Assembly (NCBI GenBank): GCA_902777835.1
Contig: CACYVC010000035.1
Coordinates: 1 to 49,242 of the forward strand
From: an uncultured Bacteroidales bacterium
Lineage (GTDB): Bacteria; Bacteroidota; Bacteroidia; Bacteroidales; Muribaculaceae
Direction of reading: 5' to 3'
DNA: 49,242 bases
Shown: positions 43,944-49,242 of the stretch, piece after piece
Layout of the letters: every line of letters begins with the position of its first letter
Position numbering within the stretch: position 1 is the stretch's first letter
Made by a program: the position numbers and the translations under genes
The notes under the pieces: model-generated
The model's input: the letters and a program-made list of their open reading frames with translations, nothing else
Databases searched by the model: none
What the model was told of the DNA's origin: nothing

Positions 43944-44369
43944 ATGGCTTACTCAATTGGTGATTTGTTATGTGGTGCGCAAACTATTGCCACCAGCGTG
44001 TTTGGCAAGCAAAGAGAATACCATCTCAAGTTCAACAACGAGGATGACGGACTTTGGTATGTCGATTTCCCAAATTGGCCTTTTGACCACCACAACTTGC
44101 TGATGGTGGCAGGTGCCGACAAGCTGTGTGACTTTTTGAGCGATGACGGCAAGACAACGCGTGTCGATGTCATTCCAAGCAGCGAACGCAAGGATTTGCC
44201 TGGCTATGCCGAACTAGTGCAAGGCAAGCATTCCCTCACTGGCGGCTCCTTCTACACCGTCAACGATCTCCCAGGCTTCGAGCGCGAGATATGGCTCTGC
44301 CCAGTAACCCTCTTCGTTTTAGGCCGCTATCCCAAGTATATGTATATCAAGAAATCTCAAGCGAGCTAA
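43944..44369 (+). CDS. Small cytoplasmic protein, DUF6717-like
   Basis: The 141-residue protein has no signal peptide or membrane segment. Its core GLWYVDFPNWPFDHHNLLMV followed by AGADKLCDFLS resembles the small DUF6717 family (a W-V-F/D-P start, then a GAD motif); I hold this assignment lightly. It follows the vWA/macro gene by 168 bases with repeats between, and a strong terminator follows it. It may therefore belong to the same operator-controlled transcript. Function is unknown. Confidence 0.6.
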   Translation: MAYSIGDLLCGAQTIATSVFGKQREYHLKFNNEDDGLWYVDFPNWPFDHHNLLMVAGADKLCDFLSDDGKTTRVDVIPSSERKDLPGYAELVQGKHSLTGGSFYTVNDLPGFEREIWLCPVTLFVLGRYPKYMYIKKSQAS

Positions 44370-44390
44370 AGACGATTAGCTGATCAGCAA

Positions 44391-44422
44391 AAATGCAGTC
44401 CACCATTGGACTGCATTTTTTT
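44391..44422 (+). terminator. Terminator after the DUF6717-like gene
   Basis: AAATGCAGTCC (44391-44401) pairs perfectly with GGACTGCATTT (44408-44418) around a six-base loop, followed by a T-run to 44422. Confidence 0.9.
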
Positions 44423-44497
44423 ATCAACGTAGTGAGTGTCGCTGAAAACAACAGACGAATAATTGGAAACAGATATTGTAAAAATTCTTATTATTAT

Positions 44498-44528
44498 TTT
44501 GTTTTTTTGATTATTTTCTTTAAATTTG
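44498..44528 (+). promoter_or_regulatory. Promoter of the 1134-residue LRR/FGE/dockerin gene
   Basis: TTTG at 44498-44501 and TAAATTTG at 44521-44528 with exactly 19 bases between, a full consensus promoter. The leader before ATG 44619 is about 85 bases. Confidence 0.8.
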
Positions 44529-44618
44529 CAACTGAAATGGAAGTTAAATGATTTATCAGTAATCAACTGATGGCTTAACGCTGATAATTAATAACTAAAT
44601 AATAAAACCCATAGCATT

Positions 44619-47600
44619 ATGAAAAAATTATTACTTATTCTTGTGGGTCTGCTCACGGTAGTGACTGCGTGGGCAAGCTCCGCTACCGAAGGAGCCGACA
44701 ACAGTAGAGATATCGGACACAACTACACCTTCAACAGTGAGACTGGTGAGTTGTTGCTCCTTTACGGCGAGTTCAGCAAAGACTACAAGTGGGGCAGTGA
44801 GGTTGACCCATCATCTGTCAAGAGTGTTACCGCCACTGGCAACGTGACTTTCATTGACGACTGCTCGGAGCTGTTCAAGGGCTTCAACAATTGCACGAGT
44901 ATGGATTTGTTCGGTGTTTTCACCGGTGAAGCTACCAATATGAGCATGATGTTCCAAGGTTGCACTAGGCTCACTACGCTCGAAATCTCGAACTGGAACG
45001 TCCACAATGTAACTGATATGAGCTGGATGTTCGCAAACTGTACATGCCTTCCATCGCTTGACCTATCGGACTGGCTCACCGAGAATGTCACTGACATGAA
45101 CAATATGTTCATGGGCTGCTCGATGCTCACCTCACTTGACCTTTCGGGATGGAGCAACGACAATGTCACTAACATGATGTCGATGTTCAGTCAATGCATT
45201 AACCTCTCCTCGCTCAACCTCTCGGGATTTAGAACCCCCAATGTCACCAATATGACCAATATGTTCTCAGCTTGCTCACAGCTAACCTCGCTTGACCTAT
45301 CGGGATGGGACACCTCCAATGTCATCATCATGACGAGTATGTTTATATCCTGCACTAACCTCCAATCGATCAACATCGCTGGGTGGGAAATAAGCAATAA
45401 CATTGCCTCATTGGGCGCTATGTTCGCAGGCTGTAGTCATCTCACCACCATCTACGCTTCCACAAGTTGGAATGCCGAGAATGTCCCTGCAAATAGTGCA
45501 CCTAATATGTTTAACTCTTGCACAAGTTTGGTGGGCGGCATGGGCACTACATTCAACAGCAACTATACCGACAAGACCTATGCCCGCATCGACCGCGGCA
45601 CAGAGCAACCGGGCTATTTCACTGGGGTTTTCACGCTCTCCCTACCCGATAAGGTGACGGCTTCGCCTAATCCTGTCTGCTCTATTGACGGCGCTCGCTA
45701 CTATGCCGCAGGCTCCACCGTTACCCTTACCTACGACGGCGAGGTGCCACAGGGCAAAATACTCATCTATAAAGTGAACGGCACTCAAATTGAGGGCAAC
45801 ACCTTCCAGATGCCGCTGGATGATGTCACTGTTACATATGAAATAAATGCGTTGCCGTGCAACTACACCTACGACAGTGAGACTGGTGCGTTGACGCTTA
45901 TCTCGGGCGAGTTCAGTAAGAACAAAAAGTGGGGCAGCGATGTGGTTGCCAATGCCGTCACAAGCGTCACTGCTACTAATCAGGTGGGCTTCGCTGGCGA
46001 CTGTACTGAATTGTTCAAGGGCTTCACAAATTGCACAAGCATGGATTTGGGCAGTGCCAGCACCAGCGAAGTCACCAACATGAGCGAGATGTTCCGTGAA
46101 TGCCAAAGCCTCACCTCGATTGACCTCTCGGGTTGGAATACCAGCAAAGTCACCAACATGCTTTACCTGTTTTATAAATGCACAAACCTCAAATCAATCA
46201 ACCTCACGGGCTGGGACTTGGGCCAAACCACCAATATGATTAGTACGTTCAGAGAATGTGATAGCCTCAACACCATCTACGTTTCTACAAGTTGGGATGT
46301 AGGGAATGTCAATATCTCACTCAGTATGTTTGCTTATTGCTATGAGTTGGTGGGTGGCTGTGGCACCACTTTCAGCGCCGATCACACAGATGTAGAATAC
46401 GCCCGTATCGACCGCGGAGCTGAAGAACCGGGATATCTCACGGGTGTGTTCACGCTTTCTCTGCCCAATAATGTGACGGCTTCGCCTAAACCCGTATGCA
46501 CTCTTAGCGGCGCTGATTACTACGCCACGGGAGAAACCGTTACACTTAACTACCGCGGTACGGTGCCCGAGGGTAAGATGGTCGTCTATAGCGTGAATGG
46601 CATGCCAATTGATGGCAACACCTTCCAGATGCCTTTGGATGATGTCACTGTTACTGTCACCTTTAGATATTTGCCAATTGAAGTGGCTGTGGGTGATCTC
46701 ACGTTCAATATGATTAAGGTGGACGGCAATGATGAAATCTCCACCTTCTATATCGCCGAGTGCGAGGTGACCGAAGCGCTGTGGCTGGCGGTGATGGGTG
46801 GCGACAACCCAAGCAGCAACCCGGGCAATCTTGAGGACAATCGGCCAGTGGAAAACATCTCATGGAACGACTGCCAAGAGTTCATCGCCAAACTGAAGCA
46901 GATGACAAGACTTGACTTCCGCTTGCCAACCTCGGCCGAATGGTTGTTTGCCGCAAGCGGGGGCAACGACACCCATGGCTACACCTACAGCGGCAGCAAC
47001 ACTATTGATGATGTGGCTTGGTACGCCAGCAATTGCGAACAAAAACAGACCGTGGGCACCAAGGCTCCCAATGAGCTGGGCATCTACGACATGAGTGGCA
47101 ACGTGTATGAGATTATCCAAGAAGCCACAGGAGCTTATGGCGGCGGATGGCATTCCCCTGCAAAAAATTGTAAGGTGAATTATTACTGGCCCGCAAATGA
47201 AGACTATACCGACAATGACACTGGCTTCCGCCTCGCCATCACTAACTTTATTGAGATTCCAGAAACTGTCACTGTGGGTGACATCACGTTTAATATGATT
47301 AAAGTGAATGGCAATGATGATATTTCCACATTCTACATTGGCGAGTGCGAGGTGACCGAAGCACTGTGGCAGGAAGTGATGGGCAATAATCCAAGCAGTT
47401 TACAAGGCGACCTTGCCGACAATCTGCCAGTGGAGAACGTCTCATGGAACGACTGCCAAGAGTTCGTCGCCAAACTGAAGCAGATGACAAGACTTAACTT
47501 CCGCTTGCCGACCTCGGCTGAGTGGGGGTTTGCCGCAAGCGGTGGCAACAACAACCATGGCTACGCCTACAGCGGCAGCAGCAACATCGATGATGTGGCT

Positions 47601-48023
47601 TGGTATAACGGCAATTGCAGCCAAAAGCAGACTGTAGGCACCAAGGCACCTAACGAGCTGGGCATCCATGACATGAGTGGCAATGTTTATGAGATTATAC
47701 AAGAGGCTACACGTGTATGGGGTGGAGGATGGCATTCGTCGGCAAATAATTGTATGACAACAAGTTACTGGAGCGCAAATGAAGCCTTCTCCGACAATGA
47801 CACCGGCTTACGCCTCGCTCTCACCAACTTTGATGAGATACAAACTGTTACAGGCGACGTGAATGGCGACGGCGATGTGACAGCAGCCGATGTGACCTGC
47901 ATCTACAACTACTTGCTCAACGGCGACGAGACCTTCATCGACACCTGCGACGTTGACGGCGATGGCTTCATCACCTCAGTTGACATCACAGTGATTTACA
48001 ACATAATGTTGGGAAGTAAGTAG
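44619..48023 (+). CDS. Exported BspA/DUF285-LRR, tandem FGE-fold, dockerin protein
   Basis: The 1134-residue protein has a signal peptide (ending AWAS, about 1-20). DUF285-type leucine-rich repeats of the form LTSLDLSGWNTSNVTNM follow (about 30-330), then an InlB-like beta module (about 338-413). A second repeat block (415-610) and a second InlB-like module (611-685) come next. Two FGE/SUMF1 domains in tandem follow at 687-878 and 880-1072, nearly the same sequence (EVTEALWLAVMGG versus EVTEALWQEVMGN; both with NDCQEF and APNELG). A dockerin (GDVNGDGDVTAADV, CDVDGDGFITSVDI) ends it at 1078-1134. In place of the enzyme's active Cys pair, both FGE copies have GGGWHS...NC, so they are probably binding folds. 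Likely a cell-surface adhesion or assembly protein. Confidence 0.82.
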   Translation: MKKLLLILVGLLTVVTAWASSATEGADNSRDIGHNYTFNSETGELLLLYGEFSKDYKWGSEVDPSSVKSVTATGNVTFIDDCSELFKGFNNCTSMDLFGVFTGEATNMSMMFQGCTRLTTLEISNWNVHNVTDMSWMFANCTCLPSLDLSDWLTENVTDMNNMFMGCSMLTSLDLSGWSNDNVTNMMSMFSQCINLSSLNLSGFRTPNVTNMTNMFSACSQLTSLDLSGWDTSNVIIMTSMFISCTNLQSINIAGWEISNNIASLGAMFAGCSHLTTIYASTSWNAENVPANSAPNMFNSCTSLVGGMGTTFNSNYTDKTYARIDRGTEQPGYFTGVFTLSLPDKVTASPNPVCSIDGARYYAAGSTVTLTYDGEVPQGKILIYKVNGTQIEGNTFQMPLDDVTVTYEINALPCNYTYDSETGALTLISGEFSKNKKWGSDVVANAVTSVTATNQVGFAGDCTELFKGFTNCTSMDLGSASTSEVTNMSEMFRECQSLTSIDLSGWNTSKVTNMLYLFYKCTNLKSINLTGWDLGQTTNMISTFRECDSLNTIYVSTSWDVGNVNISLSMFAYCYELVGGCGTTFSADHTDVEYARIDRGAEEPGYLTGVFTLSLPNNVTASPKPVCTLSGADYYATGETVTLNYRGTVPEGKMVVYSVNGMPIDGNTFQMPLDDVTVTVTFRYLPIEVAVGDLTFNMIKVDGNDEISTFYIAECEVTEALWLAVMGGDNPSSNPGNLEDNRPVENISWNDCQEFIAKLKQMTRLDFRLPTSAEWLFAASGGNDTHGYTYSGSNTIDDVAWYASNCEQKQTVGTKAPNELGIYDMSGNVYEIIQEATGAYGGGWHSPAKNCKVNYYWPANEDYTDNDTGFRLAITNFIEIPETVTVGDITFNMIKVNGNDDISTFYIGECEVTEALWQEVMGNNPSSLQGDLADNLPVENVSWNDCQEFVAKLKQMTRLNFRLPTSAEWGFAASGGNNNHGYAYSGSSNIDDVAWYNGNCSQKQTVGTKAPNELGIHDMSGNVYEIIQEATRVWGGGWHSSANNCMTTSYWSANEAFSDNDTGLRLALTNFDEIQTVTGDVNGDGDVTAADVTCIYNYLLNGDETFIDTCDVDGDGFITSVDITVIYNIMLGSK

Positions 48024-48041
48024 AAAAGAGTACAGAGTGTG

Positions 48042-48067
48042 CCCCTCTAGCATCAATGCTAGGGGGG
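48042..48067 (+). terminator. Hairpin after the LRR/FGE/dockerin gene
   Basis: CTAGCAT (48047-48053) pairs with ATGCTAG (48056-48062) across a two-base loop, with flanking CCCC and GGGG extending the stem past one bulged T. There is no clear T-run, so terminator strength is uncertain. Confidence 0.55.
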
Positions 48068-48069
48068 TA

Positions 48070-48109
48070 CATTGTGCATTAAGGATTGTGCATTATGCAT
48101 TAAGCATTG
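48070..48109. repeat. GCATTAAGGATTGTGCATTATGCATTAAG-type short repeats
   Basis: Four near-copies of the unit ATTGTGCATTA / GCATTAAGCATT lie between the terminator hairpin and the small minus-strand gene, and they overlap that gene's last codons. Confidence 0.6.
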
Positions 48110-48261
48110 TTACGACAGTGCCTGTATACGGTTGAAGCATTGGCGAGCAAGTCAGTGATGTTCTGAAGGAGTGAGCCGACGTTTTCCGGCGAGATCGACT
48201 CCTTCTCGGTCTCCACACGGAATGCGGAGATAAGTTGAGTCAGTTGTGTTGTGTCAATCAT
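48100..48261 (-). CDS. 53-codon small protein, probable stand-alone or truncated N-terminal module
   Basis: On the minus strand, ATG 48261 opens 53 codons: MIDTTQLTQLISAFRVETEK, then ESISPENVGSLLQNITDLLA, ending NASTVYRHCRNNA. The ESISPENVGSLLQ pattern is familiar to me as the N-terminal part of larger Bacteroidales structural or phage-tail-like proteins, which suggests a truncated or free-standing module; I cannot confirm this. It is amphipathic-helical with no signal peptide. A perfect promoter (48287-48317) precedes it with a leader of only about 18 bases. Its last codons run into short repeats, so the original C-terminus may have been lost. Confidence 0.55.
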   Translation of the reverse strand: MIDTTQLTQLISAFRVETEKESISPENVGSLLQNITDLLANASTVYRHCRNNA

Positions 48262-48286
48262 AATACTTTTGCGTTAGGTTACACCG

Positions 48287-48317
48287 CAAAAGTAGAAAGA
48301 GAAAGAGTTGTGACAAA
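48287..48317 (-). promoter_or_regulatory. Full-consensus promoter of the 53-codon gene
   Basis: On the minus strand, TTTG (48314-48317) and TACTTTTG (48287-48294) are separated by exactly 19 bases. The element overlaps the upstream side of the plus-strand promoter for the acetyltransferase gene, so the two are divergent and close. Confidence 0.75.
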
Positions 48318-48332
48318 AGACAAAAAAAATTG

Positions 48333-48340
48333 TATCTTTG
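48333..48340 (+). promoter_or_regulatory. -7 element for the hexapeptide acetyltransferase gene
   Basis: TATCTTTG matches TAnnTTTG, 30 bases before ATG 48371. TTG at 48308-48310 is a loose -33. Confidence 0.65.
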
Positions 48341-48370
48341 CAGCGTAATTAGAACGATAAATCGGAATTT

Positions 48371-49018
48371 ATGGAGATAAAAAACAGACCAAATCCCAAT
48401 GAGGCTTTTCCGAATCCTAAGATTCCAAGCCTTTGCTTCATCAAGAACGTGGTGAAGAACCCGCGTATCATTATAGGTGACTACACTTATTACGATGACG
48501 TGGATGGAGCTGACCAATTCGAGAAGCATGTCACTCATTTCTATGATTTCATCGGTGACCGTCTGATTATTGGCAAATTTTGCGCTATTGCCAAGGGCGT
48601 GGAGTTTGTCATGAATGGAGCCAATCACAGGATGGATGGTGTGACAACTTATCCGTTTTACGTTATTGGCGGTGATTGGGGCAGTGCCATTGCACCTGTA
48701 AAAGACGAATTGCCTCTGAAAGGCGATACCGTTGTGGGCAATGACGTCTGGATTGGCCAGAATGTTACCATCATGCCAGGCGTACATATCGGTGATGGAG
48801 CCATTATCGGCACCAACTCCGTAGTGGCATCAGATATTCCTCCATATTCTGTAGCCGTTGGTAATCCCTGCCGTGTCATTAGGAAACGCTTTGACGATGA
48901 GTTTATTAGCTATCTTTTGCAACTGAAATGGTGGGATTGGGACATAGAGAAGATAGAACGTAACTTCAAAGCCTTGTCAAGTGGCGATTTGTATTTAATC
49001 AAAGAGATTAAAGATTAG
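48371..49018 (+). CDS. Vat/CatB-type (xenobiotic) hexapeptide acetyltransferase
   Basis: The 215-residue protein has left-handed beta-helix repeats (about 75-165) and the family blocks RIIIGDYTYYDD, DRLIIGKFCAIAKGVEFVMN, ANHRMDGVTTYPF (with the likely catalytic His), GDTVVGNDVWIGQNVTIMPG and YSVAVGNPCRVIRKRF. A WWDWDIEKIE tail ends it. This is the xenobiotic acetyltransferase family that includes streptogramin (Vat) and chloramphenicol (CatB) acetyltransferases. Length and tail fit Vat, but many chromosomal members are uncharacterised, so resistance cannot be claimed. It has its own promoter, and a kinase-like gene starts 11 bases after it. Confidence 0.85.
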   Translation: MEIKNRPNPNEAFPNPKIPSLCFIKNVVKNPRIIIGDYTYYDDVDGADQFEKHVTHFYDFIGDRLIIGKFCAIAKGVEFVMNGANHRMDGVTTYPFYVIGGDWGSAIAPVKDELPLKGDTVVGNDVWIGQNVTIMPGVHIGDGAIIGTNSVVASDIPPYSVAVGNPCRVIRKRFDDEFISYLLQLKWWDWDIEKIERNFKALSSGDLYLIKEIKD

Positions 49019-49029
49019 TTTTTACATAT

Positions 49030-49242
49030 ATGGTTATACTGATAACAGGTGCTTCACATACGGGTAAAACGCTTCTTGCACAGCGTATGCTTGAGAAATA
49101 TAAGTATCCATATCTGTCTATAGATCACTTGAAAATGGGTATGATCCGAAGTGGTAAGACTAATCTTACCCCAGAAGACGATGATGCCCTTACGGATGAG
49201 CTTTGGCCGATTGTGCGTGAAATGATAAAGACTGCAATAGAG
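49030..49242 (+). CDS. P-loop ATPase/kinase-like protein, N-terminal part only
   Basis: ATG 49030 opens a frame that runs 71 codons to the window edge without a stop. It begins MVILITGASHTGKTLLAQRM, a clear Walker A motif (GASHTGKT). Then come KYPYLSIDHLKMGMIRSGKT and an acidic segment. The pattern fits small bacterial nucleoside/shikimate-kinase-like or AAA_33 kinases. The remainder lies outside the window. Its start 11 bases after the acetyltransferase stop suggests that they share a transcript. Confidence 0.7.
   Translation, partial: MVILITGASHTGKTLLAQRMLEKYKYPYLSIDHLKMGMIRSGKTNLTPEDDDALTDELWPIVREMIKTAIE

Noticed and set aside
9780-48023. Diversity-generating retroelement acting on the FGE-fold proteins
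   Set aside because: FGE folds are typical targets, but there is no reverse transcriptase or template repeat here, and the differences between tandem copies are not limited to adenine positions.
48371-49018. Confirmed streptogramin resistance gene
   Set aside because: The family is right but many chromosomal members have other substrates, so resistance cannot be claimed from sequence.

Overview
The window is chromosomal DNA of a Bacteroidales bacterium, most likely Muribaculaceae or Prevotellaceae; family-level placement is inference. The main evidence is the promoter grammar: -7 TAnnTTTG, several with -33 TTTG exactly 19 bases upstream. Gene content agrees: DUF3098, DUF4834, DUF3160, DUF3316, GldE-type CNNM protein, long ParC, threonyl-tRNA-synthetase-like nucleoside kinase, and secreted proteins with short type-IX-like tails. 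No tRNA, CRISPR array, complete insertion sequence or phage block was seen.

Layout. 1-100: end of a 5S rRNA and its terminator, then a roughly 180-base polypyrimidine tract. 442-7754 (+): DUF3098, uppP, truB, queA, a small exported protein, a DUF3160 protein and a CapA-type protein. 7797-9576 (-): DUF4834, pssA and psd, making phosphatidylethanolamine. 9780-10777 (+): an exported dockerin/FGE-fold protein broken by a frameshift. 10873-18803 (-): a mannose-1-phosphate guanylyltransferase, CNNM protein, LptC, outer-membrane protein, small membrane protein, FtsB/DivIC, TrmD and an EptA-like transferase. 19043-26057 (+): parC, DUF3316, S41 peptidase, trmO and nucleoside kinase.

26058-48023 is accessory-rich. 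It holds large exported modular proteins: a secreted protein with a short C-terminal tail, a frameshifted BspA-type LRR/Ig/dockerin protein, a dockerin/FGE/lipocalin-like protein, a 1288-residue DUF4886 protein with a duplicated domain, and a 1134-residue LRR/FGE/FGE/dockerin protein. Four of the proteins in the window carry dockerin-type repeats, three of those also carry FGE (SUMF1) folds, and no cohesin is visible. Between them lies an AT-rich cassette (33086-37559, -): FkbH-like HAD-IIIC protein, acyl carrier protein, MBOAT acyltransferase and SGNH protein. By architecture it resembles the Dlt system, with FkbH replacing the alanine-activating enzyme, and I propose that it esterifies a surface glycan with a glyceryl-type group. 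Next to it are relics of an AAA ATPase gene and an insertion-sequence end. A second unusual unit (42466-44369) is a vWA/macro-like protein behind a promoter carrying three palindromic operators, followed by a small DUF6717-like protein.

The right edge has a 53-codon minus-strand gene with a textbook promoter, a Vat/CatB-type hexapeptide acetyltransferase, and the start of a P-loop kinase-like gene. Intergenic regions contain several non-coding structures: arrays of tiny perfect hairpins, and short near-tandem repeats.
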